Of a DNA stretch of 25,310 bases, positions 7,324 to 14,065 are shown in pieces. The position numbers were made by a program, and so were the translations under genes. This DNA is from Microcaldota archaeon (GTDB taxonomy: Archaea > Micrarchaeota > Micrarchaeia > Micrarchaeales > Micrarchaeaceae): positions 1-25,310 of the forward strand of contig JAJYVY010000005.1 of assembly GCA_021791775.1 (NCBI GenBank). The letters run 5' to 3'. Below the pieces are notes generated by a model. It was not told the origin of the DNA and ran no database searches. It worked only from the letters and a program-made list of their open reading frames with translations. The number at the start of each line of letters is the position of its first letter. Position 1 is the stretch's first letter.

Positions 7324-7563
7324 TCACGTGCTGTTTGTTAGGTTTTGCAGCTCGTGAGCAAGCTGCGATGACACGCTCTGGTTGGAGCTATTCACGAACG
7401 CGTGCAGGGCAGTGCCCTTCAGTTGCATTATCATGGCCAAAGCGATGACTATGATTATGCCTACCGCAGAGAGCATCATTATGTACTCCAGCGATCCCTG
7501 CCCTTTCGTCCGGCACACCCACAGTGCCCTCATCTCTGTCATGTATGGTATTCCTATTCTCAT
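7324..7563 (-). CDS. Class III pilin with long leader, 79 aa (likely major pilin candidate)
   Basis: The motif KGQGSLEYIMML is a near-perfect match to the class III (QxSxExxxL-type) prepilin pattern that the EppA-type peptidase recognises in methanogens. The leader before the Gln is unusually long, about 20 residues (MRIGIPYM...). I chose ATG 7563 because AGGTGAT lies just 3 nt upstream; the frame extends further to 7635, but that part lies inside the platform gene. The mature part is short: a hydrophobic helix and a polar tail of about 30 residues rich in Asn, Ser and Gln. It is the first pilin after the assembly genes, a common place for the main subunit. The ribosome-binding site overlaps the upstream TAG. 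Confidence 0.8.
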   Translation of the reverse strand: MRIGIPYMTEMRALWVCRTKGQGSLEYIMMLSAVGIIIVIALAMIMQLKGTALHAFVNSSNQSVSSQLAHELQNLTNST

Positions 7564-7571
7564 TTCATCAC

Positions 7572-8369
7572 CTAAATAGCGCGAATCGCAAAAAGGGAGC
7601 TGAGTTTGAAGAGAAGAAGCCCAGCTGCGCCGCACAGCAGCATAACCGGAACATTTTGTCTCTGCAGCCCCTCGCGCCTATCCTTGAAATTAATGAATAT
7701 TTCAATGAGTATGAATGCTGAAAAGAGGAGAGCCAGGCTCGAAAGGCTTACCGAATGAACTTGGCCGATTGAGGGCGCATATGAGAGTATGCCTATGCTT
7801 ATGCCCGAAAAAAGGGGAAAGAAAAGCGTTGCGCCGAGTATTCCCATGAAACTGGCGTTTTTCACCGCCCCATTTGCGGCCATCTTGTCGTTTAGCGCTA
7901 CCGTCATGCTATCGTAAAGCCTATTCAACTCGCCTTTAACCTCGTGGCCATCGTCCATGGCTCTGGCTATCAATTTAACTACCAGCTCAAGCCAACGGTT
8001 TCCTATTTTGTAACCGTGCAAGAATGCGTCCTTTGCGCCGGCCTTGTACGCATATACTCTCTCTTTCATTGCTTTGCCTATGCGCGGCGAAACCGGCACT
8101 GCCTCTTCCAGTGCACTCGGCATGTTGCCTTTCATTGAGTACGAATTCACAAGCGCGCCAACAAAACCAAGAACATCGGAATCTGTCAGCTCCGGTTCCG
8201 CCCTCTTCCTGTAGAGCAACAACGAGACTGCCGTTGCAACCAAAGCGAAAACACCGTAGAGCAACAGATTCTGAAAAATAAGGATTAACGAAAACGCTCC
8301 GGAAAGCGACAACGCCAGATAAAACGCGTTTGATGAATCAATATCCATAGAGACTCGCCAATTTAACAT
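7572..8369 (-). CDS. Pilus assembly platform protein, T2SF/TadC-like (second of two)
   Basis: This membrane protein would form part of the inner-membrane platform on which pilin subunits are added, working with the ATPase encoded upstream. The layout fits one T2SF unit: two hydrophobic segments near residues 15-52, a helical cytoplasmic domain (about 55-165) with GNMPSALEEA and a helical RAMDDGHEV region, then three further hydrophobic segments (about 170-260). In the archaellum and many archaeal pili the platform (FlaJ) is a single protein with two T2SF domains; here two separate genes are used, as in TadB/TadC. The ATG at 8369 overlaps the upstream gene by 32 bp and has GTGATC just before it; ATG 8348 is an alternative. 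Confidence 0.8.
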   Translation of the reverse strand: MLNWRVSMDIDSSNAFYLALSLSGAFSLILIFQNLLLYGVFALVATAVSLLLYRKRAEPELTDSDVLGFVGALVNSYSMKGNMPSALEEAVPVSPRIGKAMKERVYAYKAGAKDAFLHGYKIGNRWLELVVKLIARAMDDGHEVKGELNRLYDSMTVALNDKMAANGAVKNASFMGILGATLFFPLFSGISIGILSYAPSIGQVHSVSLSSLALLFSAFILIEIFINFKDRREGLQRQNVPVMLLCGAAGLLLFKLSSLFAIRAI

Positions 8370-9072
8370 TGATCACAGAATAGAACGAAGGCATTACAGA
8401 GAGCATGAACATGCAGAAAAGAAGGAGCACCGTAGCAGAATAGTATAGAAGCGAATACCCGACGAATGCGAAGGTCGCCATTCCAGGGAGCACTGCTGCA
8501 GCCACAACCGATAACACAGTATACCTATTCAGGCTGCTTTTCTTCGATGATCTTAGCCCATTCAAAGCGCCATCCAGGGCTATAACTGAGCTGCGCGCAG
8601 CCTCTTCCAGCCTCCCCGAGATGGAGTATTCATTTGCCATGTTGGAAAACGCCTCTCTAATCTCCCTTATCTTAATGGATTCCGCTTCTGCATTCGCTGC
8701 AGTGCCGAAATCCTCCCCTGCCGCTATACGCCTCGAAATGCCGCTAAGCAGGTCTTTCACAACGCCCTCGGGCGATGCCAATGCCGCAACGGATATTGCA
8801 TTAAAAGTGTCTCGGCCTGCCGCGACCTCTTCTTTAATATAGGCTAGTGAGGCTGCGGTCTGTCGCACTTCTGTCGCATCTGCTTCTTTTGATTCTATTC
8901 TGTTCCTGCAGAGCAGGGCAAGGATGCCAGAAAGCGCTACGAAAGGGATAGCCAGAAGAGCAACCATGCCAAACATCAGAAGCAATATGGCCGATGCGGA
9001 TGCTGGCAAAACGAGGTCCAGCCCCTTAAATTTCTTTTCTGCTGCTTTTGTTGCAATAATTCTAGATTTCAT
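8338..9072 (-). CDS. Pilus assembly platform protein, T2SF/TadB-like (first of two)
   Basis: Two hydrophobic segments (about residues 19-53) are followed by a cytoplasmic helical domain. It contains AAGRDTFNAISVAALASPEGVV and a second stretch, AAGEDFGTAANAEAES, that fits the T2SF pattern of a helical bundle contacting the ATPase. Two more hydrophobic segments lie at about 180-235. At 244 aa it covers one T2SF module only. The gene follows the ATPase gene by 9 bp and overlaps the second platform gene, so the three are surely co-translated. The order ATPase, platform 1, platform 2, pilins matches Tad and archaeal Epd-like loci. Confidence 0.8.
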   Translation of the reverse strand: MKSRIIATKAAEKKFKGLDLVLPASASAILLLMFGMVALLAIPFVALSGILALLCRNRIESKEADATEVRQTAASLAYIKEEVAAGRDTFNAISVAALASPEGVVKDLLSGISRRIAAGEDFGTAANAEAESIKIREIREAFSNMANEYSISGRLEEAARSSVIALDGALNGLRSSKKSSLNRYTVLSVVAAAVLPGMATFAFVGYSLLYYSATVLLLFCMFMLSVMPSFYSVINVKLASLYGY

Positions 9073-9081
9073 TTATTCACA

Positions 9082-10503
9082 TTATTCGCTTTGCACGGCG
9101 TGCCCCGCAACGCTCCTCCTGCCATCTGAAACCGTTTGCGGCAAGGCATCAGCGCGTGCTTCTCCATCGTTAACAACTCTGGATAGCCTGATAGCGCCCG
9201 CATTCACGTTTCCTTTCTCCACAATGGGCAGCATGCCTACCCCGGATTCCTTGCTGCTTGGCCACCTGTATTCAATTATGCTCTCGATTATCCTGCTGCC
9301 ATTCTCCCTTTTCGACAAAAAGACCGATATGTCTAGCCTATTCAATAGCGCCCGTTCTACGTTCAATGGATTCGACTCAAGCTTGTCCAATAGCGCCTGT
9401 CCATTCTGGCTACTATGCATCGTGGTTATGAACGGTATGCCTAGGTTCGCCCCCGAGAACGCATCGTTTGCTTCCGCGCCTCTTATCTCCCCTATGACGA
9501 GCATTTCTGGCCTCATGTGCAGCGCATTGCGTATCTGCTCCCTAAAACCCACGCCATCGCGCTCAGACCCTTTCAGCTTCACAACATTCCTAAGGCTGCT
9601 GCTTAGCACAACCTCACTTATCTCCTCCTCTATTGTTATGACCCGCATGCTGTTGGGTATGAAAGACGAAATGGCGGAGAGCAGCGTTGTCTTGCCGGTG
9701 CCAGGCGCACCGCAGATTATGATGTTTGCGCCTTTTGCTACTGCTGATGAAAGATAAGAAAACGCCTCTTTCGTCGAAAACTTCAGCGCAATCATCTCAT
9801 CCGGCGTCATGGCTGCAAGCCTGCCAAGCCGTATGCTTGCGGCACCGCCACTGATGGCATATGGCCCAAGCTGCGCATGCAGGCGCCCTATTCCAAACTG
9901 CATGTCCAGTATGGCGTCTTTTGCTCCCAACTCCTTTCCCGCGCTCGCGGCTATGCGATTTATAGTATACCTAAAATCCGGTTTGCTACAGAATTGCAGG
10001 TTGGTGGAGCACCTTCCGTACCTCCTGTGGTAAACGGCGATGCTGAACGGCGAATTTATCTCTATCTCTTCGATTTCCTCAGAGTCGTCAAGCAGGATAC
10101 TTATCGCTCCTTGGCCTCCTACATCATGCGCAACAAGATACGAGAGGTAGTGGATTCTGTCTTTGGGCACTTTGCCAAACACCAGCTCTTCCGTCATTTT
10201 CAATACGTCCTTGAAGGCGACAGCGTGCATATCGTTATCGTTCACCATCTTATTGATGAGCATCGCCTTGGTGCTTTCTGCAATCCTTAATTCATCCGGG
10301 CTTAGAGCCCCAGGACAAATAGAATAAAGGAGCGTGCCATCATTGATGCCTATGCTCCTGAACCGGATTGCATCAGTTTCAAACGTGCGTTCCGGCAGGA
10401 TGCCGAGCACCTTGAATGTAAGTGGCGACCCGGCAGCGCTAAAGCATGAGCGGCGCTGCCGGTAAGCTACAGGCAGTTTGCGAAGAAATTTGCCCAAACC
10501 CAT
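9082..10503 (-). CDS. Type II/IV secretion system ATPase (VirB11/TadA/FlaI family) powering pilus assembly
   Basis: This hexameric motor hydrolyses ATP to drive pilin insertion at the platform proteins. The Walker A motif is GAPGTGKT (265-272), the acidic box is VITIEEEISE (288-297), Walker B is LVIGEI (335-340), and the His box is TTMHS (360-364). The N-terminal domain (about 40-240) precedes the motor domain, as in FlaI and TadA. The length of 473 aa is normal. The ATG at 10503 has GGTGG one base upstream and a TATA region 25-40 nt upstream. It is the first gene of the minus-strand operon ending at 4353. No prepilin peptidase is encoded in the window, so it must be elsewhere. Confidence 0.93.
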   Translation of the reverse strand: MGLGKFLRKLPVAYRQRRSCFSAAGSPLTFKVLGILPERTFETDAIRFRSIGINDGTLLYSICPGALSPDELRIAESTKAMLINKMVNDNDMHAVAFKDVLKMTEELVFGKVPKDRIHYLSYLVAHDVGGQGAISILLDDSEEIEEIEINSPFSIAVYHRRYGRCSTNLQFCSKPDFRYTINRIAASAGKELGAKDAILDMQFGIGRLHAQLGPYAISGGAASIRLGRLAAMTPDEMIALKFSTKEAFSYLSSAVAKGANIIICGAPGTGKTTLLSAISSFIPNSMRVITIEEEISEVVLSSSLRNVVKLKGSERDGVGFREQIRNALHMRPEMLVIGEIRGAEANDAFSGANLGIPFITTMHSSQNGQALLDKLESNPLNVERALLNRLDISVFLSKRENGSRIIESIIEYRWPSSKESGVGMLPIVEKGNVNAGAIRLSRVVNDGEARADALPQTVSDGRRSVAGHAVQSE

Positions 10504-10527
10504 TCCACCAATATATTTATTAAAGTA

Positions 10528-10543
10528 AAAGTATTTATACTTT
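10528..10543. promoter_or_regulatory. Palindromic TATA region shared by the pilus operon and a divergent small gene
   Basis: AAAGTAT-TT-ATACTTT is a perfect 7-bp inverted repeat with a 2-nt spacer, and both strands read as TATA-like. Its centre lies 32 nt from the ATG at 10503 (minus) and 35 nt from the ATG at 10571 (plus). One element could therefore position transcription in both directions, or be bound by a dimeric regulator that blocks both. Confidence 0.5.
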
Positions 10544-10570
10544 ACTAAATATAATGTATTTGAATATCAG

Positions 10571-10741
10571 ATGGCTAAACTCACACTGGCTCCAGGTGCC
10601 AGCGCAACCCTCACGTATTCAGGAACATCAACATACAACAACGGTGCGATCCGCACAGCGCCAAACAATGGCACGCGCTACACAATAAATGTTATAGGCA
10701 GTACAGGTGCGCAAGCAACCGCCTTTGTTACTGCTACGTAA
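10571..10741 (+). CDS. Small beta-rich protein of unknown function, 56 aa
   Basis: The frame runs from ATG at 10571 to TAA at 10741, preceded by the shared TATA region 28-43 nt upstream. The sequence starts MAKLTLAPGASATLTYSGTS and continues with alternating Thr, Ser, Ala and aromatic residues. This suggests a few beta strands like those at the edge of an Ig- or pilin-type fold. It has no signal peptide, membrane helix or Cys. It is divergent from the pilus operon, so a role in the pilus is possible but unproven. It could also be a leftover fragment of a larger surface protein. Confidence 0.45.
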   Translation: MAKLTLAPGASATLTYSGTSTYNNGAIRTAPNNGTRYTINVIGSTGAQATAFVTAT

Positions 10742-11108
10742 TAGCAAAATCTTCTATTCAATTGGAAGAAGAAGTTCAGCGACTTACAGATTTCAAGTGC
10801 CTAAATCGCAAAAGCAGTTAATTCTCTCAAAACTTTCCGCTCAGAGAGCCTTAGATTTAATATGCTTTCTTTACTTGAATTTAGGATAAGATTTATTTAC
10901 TGCTTACCTTATCTGAATTTCTTCTTCACTATAGTATGTTGCGGTAAATATATATGCCTTTGCTATTACAGGCCGTTGTGGCAAATTCTGCCACTTCTTT
11001 AATATGACAACATAGGCATGTTGGTGGGTATAGCTCGAAGTCACTGTCAACTTCGTCAATTATCCACTTTTCAACTAAGGCATATAAATATTGTTAGAAG
11101 AATGAAAC
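10742..11108. other. AT-rich intergenic region with two short hairpins, no convincing gene
   Basis: About 370 nt without a supported reading frame. Two perfect 6-bp stems are visible: GTGGCA-AATTC-TGCCAC at 10978-10994, followed by a T-rich stretch that might end transcription, and CGAAGT-loop-ACTTCG at 36-55 past 11000. A TATA-like AAATATATATG lies near 10946-10956, so a small RNA starting near 10975 cannot be excluded. The TATA box of the next gene is at 11081-11090. A 60-codon plus frame (10707-10889) has no promoter and is not called. Confidence 0.35.
11081..11090 (+). promoter_or_regulatory. TATA box for the 202-aa gene
   Basis: CATATAAATA ends 18 nt before the ATG at 11109, slightly closer than usual. 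The transcript should be leaderless or nearly so. Confidence 0.5.
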
Positions 11109-11717
11109 ATGGATAAATCAGGTGATCAAATAGACATCCAAGTGAACACCACCGGTACTGCTTCAGATCATGCAGGGAATATGCAATCCGTGCCTCTGAG
11201 GACACTGTCGGAATCCCGCGCGCTTCCAGACATAGAGAAAATGACGAGGTTTTTCTGTGATAAAATTCAAAAACAAGATGATAAATTCATATTTAAAAGC
11301 ACTGGCAATGGAACGAAGCCAACGCCGGTCTCTTTGACGGACGGCGTGGCGTCTTTGGTAAAAGACTACTTTCAAAAACGTGATTACGACCTGACCCTGC
11401 TTAACGTAGAAGACATGCTGAAATACGCCACTTTTGAGAGATTCCAATGGAGGATAATCCTAGCAGCTTACATTGTTTCGCAGGGTGGTGGAGCGCCAGG
11501 CCTGCTGCCAGAAAAACCAATATTCACCAAAACGGGCATAGATGACATGTTCAAATGGCTAAATGAATGCACAAATCTAAACGAAGATGAAAAGTGCCTA
11601 GCAAGAATATTCTACATGGATCACTACATTACATATCTGCATACAATGTACCCAGTAACAAACAAGGAGGCCAACGCTGGCGCTGCAAAACGGCACAAGA
11701 TTCATTTTGTAGTCTGA
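11109..11717 (+). CDS. Hypothetical protein, 202 aa
   Basis: The frame runs from ATG at 11109 to TGA at 11717, with a TATA box just upstream. The first 40 residues are polar and probably unstructured. The rest is mostly helical with many charged and aromatic residues (for example FFCDKIQKQDDKFIF, RFQWRIILAAYIVSQ and ARIFYMDHYITYLHTMY). There is no signal peptide or clear membrane segment, and I recognise no motif. Its composition is more AT-rich than the flanking housekeeping genes. It starts a run of plus-strand accessory genes and has no evident link with the divergent pilus operon beyond being near it. Confidence 0.65.
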   Translation: MDKSGDQIDIQVNTTGTASDHAGNMQSVPLRTLSESRALPDIEKMTRFFCDKIQKQDDKFIFKSTGNGTKPTPVSLTDGVASLVKDYFQKRDYDLTLLNVEDMLKYATFERFQWRIILAAYIVSQGGGAPGLLPEKPIFTKTGIDDMFKWLNECTNLNEDEKCLARIFYMDHYITYLHTMYPVTNKEANAGAAKRHKIHFVV

Positions 11718-11766
11718 CTAATTGCGAAATGGTTAAAAGCTTTTCCGTTGTATGGGTGTTGATTCG

Positions 11767-12405
11767 ATGAGAAATTACAATACATTCCCGTATCTTGCGA
11801 TTGCGATATTTTCCACACTCCTATTCTTCGGCGTAACGTATGCGCAATACGGATATGGAACTTCTTCAATTACCCTATCCAATTCAAGCGCATCTCTGGT
11901 TCAGGGAAAGACATACAGTTTGGGCTATACCGTCAACCTTGCGAGCGGGTCAACCTGGGGGACCACGTTAAGCGCATCTAACCAAAACCAGCTGTCGGCA
12001 TCCGGCATAACCGTAGCGCTGAGCAAAACCTATGCGGATCCGCCGTACTCTGGCACGGCCGCCATAACCATTGGCGCGACAACGCCTCCTGGGAAATACA
12101 ATGTTACGTTCGTAGCTACCGGAGACGACCCATCGAGCAGCCCTGCGGTATTCACTTTCACGGTATCGGTGCCAACACCTACTACAACCGCACCCACAAC
12201 AACAGCGCAGTCAACAGCGCCAACAACACTTCCTACTACGGCCAGTACAACTCCTACCACTATCGCATCAACTTCGTTGCCTGTGGCAACAACCCCCGCC
12301 TCGAGCGGCTCCACGCTCATAATAGTTGTAGTCGTCATCATAATAATAGCCGCAGCAGCCGTAGCTGCCGCAGCAATGAGAAAGAATAGGCCAAAAGCCA
12401 AATGA
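11767..12405 (+). CDS. Secreted or surface-anchored protein with Thr-rich stalk and C-terminal membrane anchor
   Basis: The order of parts is plain: a signal peptide (about residues 1-27, ending near VTYAQ), an Ig-like beta domain (about 28-140), a Thr/Pro/Ala-rich stalk (about 141-182) likely to be O-glycosylated, one transmembrane helix (about 186-207) and a short basic tail MRKNRPKAK. This is the classic archaeal design for a protein displayed on the outer face of the membrane, as in S-layer and cell-surface proteins. I chose ATG 11767 rather than ATG 11752 because the TTAAAA element at 11733-11738 lies about 30 nt upstream of it. A small membrane protein gene follows 19 nt later and is probably co-transcribed. 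The ligand or partner is unknown. Confidence 0.75.
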   Translation: MRNYNTFPYLAIAIFSTLLFFGVTYAQYGYGTSSITLSNSSASLVQGKTYSLGYTVNLASGSTWGTTLSASNQNQLSASGITVALSKTYADPPYSGTAAITIGATTPPGKYNVTFVATGDDPSSSPAVFTFTVSVPTPTTTAPTTTAQSTAPTTLPTTASTTPTTIASTSLPVATTPASSGSTLIIVVVVIIIIAAAAVAAAAMRKNRPKAK

Positions 12406-12424
12406 ATCAAGCTTATGTGATACT

Positions 12425-12601
12425 ATGAACAACAAGAGCAAGTCCCTTGTAGGAATAATAATGGGTATAATAATACTCATTGCAGACTTGTACTGGACGT
12501 ACACCAGCTACAGCGTACCTACATGGTTGGCGCTAGGCATCATAATACTGGTAGCCGACATAATCTGGCTGGTCATCGATGCAAGCTTCATGAAAAAGTG
12601 A
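12425..12601 (+). CDS. Small two-helix membrane protein, 58 aa
   Basis: The frame runs from ATG at 12425 to TGA at 12599-12601. A GTGAT ribosome-binding site lies 4 nt before the ATG, which strongly supports translation. The protein has a basic start (MNNKSKS), two hydrophobic helices (about residues 8-26 and 34-52) joined by a short loop with WTYTSYS, and a basic end (MKK). It follows the surface-protein gene by 19 nt and is likely in the same transcript. Its function is unknown. Confidence 0.6.
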   Translation: MNNKSKSLVGIIMGIIILIADLYWTYTSYSVPTWLALGIIILVADIIWLVIDASFMKK

Positions 12602-12686
12602 GATGCAGCATACCAGCGTGGCATCTGCCAGGCCCTTCTAATTAACGGAAAGATGCCTCGCTTCCGCTTTTCCTCAAATTCAACAA

Positions 12687-12697
12687 GATATAAATAT
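12687..12697 (+). promoter_or_regulatory. TATA box for the zinc-ribbon gene
   Basis: AGATATAAATA fits the archaeal TATA consensus. Transcription would start near 12720, giving a leader of about 75 nt before the ATG at 12796. That leader contains a short overlapping frame at 12764-12805. Confidence 0.45.
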
Positions 12698-12795
12698 CTG
12701 AAAAAAGAAAATCCATCCTGGAACGGAACAGTAAGGAGAGGGATAGACCATAAAAGTGTAAAAATGGTCGAGGATGGGTGTGGGATGTGGACGCG

Positions 12796-13083
12796 ATGGG
12801 ATTAGGCACTATATATGAGTCAGCCGGAGGCAGGATAAGCTGCGTGGTGTGCGGCAAAGAGCTTAGAAGCAGGGACGTGAAGGTTGTTCTTCCCTCTGCC
12901 GCGCTCTCCGCCATTCCGCGTCCTACGCGCGAAAGATTGGCGTGCTCAGTCTGCTACAAGGGATTGCTGGCCAGGGCAAGACGCCTGCGCGTGAGGAGCA
13001 TGTACATATCTAACGGTGCATATAGGATAAACAAGGGAAGATATGCCAGAAGGGCGCCCCAGATCAGCAGCAGAATCTCCTGA
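12796..13083 (+). CDS. Small zinc-ribbon protein, about 95 aa
   Basis: Two CxxC pairs (CVVC at residues 16-19 and CSVC at about 51-54) are spaced as in a zinc ribbon, which would bind one zinc ion. The C-terminal 40 residues are very basic (many Arg), suggesting contact with RNA or DNA. The start is uncertain: ATG 12796 is preferred, and a GTG at 12778 in the same frame is possible. There is no signal peptide. I do not recognise the exact family. A T-rich stretch after the gene (near 13164-13172) may end transcription before the tRNA. Confidence 0.6.
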   Translation: MGLGTIYESAGGRISCVVCGKELRSRDVKVVLPSAALSAIPRPTRERLACSVCYKGLLARARRLRVRSMYISNGAYRINKGRYARRAPQISSRIS

Positions 13084-13163
13084 TGCACAAGCGCAGGAAG
13101 TCCGGCTTTTGGCAGTATGGGACGTCATTTGCGGATATAGACAGAAAGATTTAAAAAGGAATG

Positions 13164-13172
13164 CCTTTTTTC
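13164..13172 (+). terminator. Probable oligo-T terminator
   Basis: CCTTTTTTCT lies 80 nt after the stop of the zinc-ribbon gene. Archaeal polymerases often stop at such T runs. The hairpin potential upstream is weak. Confidence 0.3.
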
Positions 13173-13277
13173 TCAAGAAGCTTTAAATATCACTATAAGG
13201 CAATAGCAAGTGCGCAGTCTATATGGATTGATTGCATGCAAACAATTATCTATATTATGCGCAAGAAATAGAGATGT

Positions 13278-13380
13278 GCAGGGATGGCGGAGCTTGGTCA
13301 AACGCGACGGACTCAAGATCCGTTGGCTTAGGCCTGCGGGAGTTCAAAATCGTATGATTGGACAAATCTCCCTCCCTGCA
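13278..13380 (+). tRNA. tRNA-Leu(CAA) with an 18-nt insertion in the T loop
   Basis: The acceptor stem is GCAGGGA/TCCCTGC, D stem GCG/CGC, anticodon stem ACGGA/TCCGT with loop CTCAAGA (anticodon CAA), a long variable arm typical of Leu, and T stem GGGAG/CTCCC. The T loop is 25 nt instead of 7. Removing 18 nt gives the standard loop TTCAAAT and a mature length of 85 nt, normal for tRNA-Leu. The discriminator is A, as in other tRNA-Leu, and CCA is not encoded. A TATA-like element near 13248-13258 (TCTATATTATG) lies about 20-30 nt upstream. The C39-like gene begins only 17 nt downstream. Confidence 0.9.
13346..13366 (+). other. Probable noncanonical intron (18 nt) in the tRNA-Leu T loop
   Basis: Four equivalent cut positions (13346-13363 to 13349-13366) restore the loop TTCAAAT. 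The insertion contains a small self-complementary part, AATC-GTAT-GATT. I could not draw a canonical bulge-helix-bulge motif at any of the four positions, so a relaxed form would be needed. Introns at unusual tRNA positions are known in archaea. Confidence 0.7.
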
Positions 13381-13396
13381 CCTGAAATGTGAGAAA

Positions 13397-14065
13397 ATGG
13401 CAAGAAAAACAAAAACAGCAAATAGGACGTCAAAGCGTGCAGCCAGCAGGGAAGCGAAGATATTCGAGATTCCAAACTACGCTCAGACAGAGAGGTTCAC
13501 CAGCTCCGCAGCGTGCGCCATAATGGTGCTTAAGTACCTTAACAAGCGCATGCCTGTTTCGAAAGAGACTGAATACAAGATATGGCAGCAGGCTGTAAGC
13601 GGAAGTGTATGGTATGGCTCAAGATACGGATTGGCTTATGCGCTTGCGCAGAGAGGCGCCAGGACAGAGATAATCAGCGACGTGAGGGATGAAGGCTATG
13701 AAAAGAAGCTGGCGGTATACGAGGGCATAAACCTGGATACGCTGAGCGCATCCTTCAATGAGGTAAGGGACAAGGCAAGGGCGCTCAAAGTGAAGGAAAG
13801 CCACGGCAGGGCCAGCATAAACGCCATAAAGAAGACGCTGAACGGCAACAAGATACCGATAGTAGTAATAGACGCCAAGTCCATAAACCCCGAATTGGAT
13901 TCATCGCCGCACTGGGTTGTAGTCAAAGGTTACGACAAGGACACATTCTACATAAATGATCCTTATTCGGACATAACCGTGACAATGGAGCCCGAGGCTT
14001 TCAAGGCCGCGCTGGGATATGAGAATGAAACCCACATGATAACGGTCAGCGCAAGGAAAAGGTAG
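13397..14065 (+). CDS. C39-peptidase-like protein with Ser in place of the expected catalytic Cys
   Basis: The fold signs of the papain-like C39 family are present: IPNYAQ with Gln30 (oxyanion hole), a following TSSAACAIMVLKYL segment, PHWVVVKGYD with His172, and YINDPY with Asp188. In active relatives the segment reads TCGPAxLxM; here the Cys position is Ser36 and the Gly is Ser37, while Cys40 matches a second, non-catalytic position. So it may be an inactive, binding-type domain, or use an altered nucleophile. The protein has 222 aa, no signal peptide and a basic N-terminal tail. I chose ATG 13397 because longer frames overlap the tRNA. It follows tRNA-Leu by 17 nt. Confidence 0.7.
   Translation: MARKTKTANRTSKRAASREAKIFEIPNYAQTERFTSSAACAIMVLKYLNKRMPVSKETEYKIWQQAVSGSVWYGSRYGLAYALAQRGARTEIISDVRDEGYEKKLAVYEGINLDTLSASFNEVRDKARALKVKESHGRASINAIKKTLNGNKIPIVVIDAKSINPELDSSPHWVVVKGYDKDTFYINDPYSDITVTMEPEAFKAALGYENETHMITVSARKR

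Noticed and set aside
10978..11055. Two small hairpins considered as part of a CRISPR or C/D-box RNA array
   Set aside because: They differ in sequence, are not repeated at regular spacing, and show no C or D box pairs.
12030..12410. Minus-strand 126-codon frame opposite the Thr-rich stalk
   Set aside because: Its Val/Gly/Ala monotony is the mirror image of the ACN and GCN codons of the stalk on the plus strand; there is no promoter.
13210..13392. Plus-strand 60-codon frame
   Set aside because: It covers nearly all of tRNA-Leu, so it is not coding.
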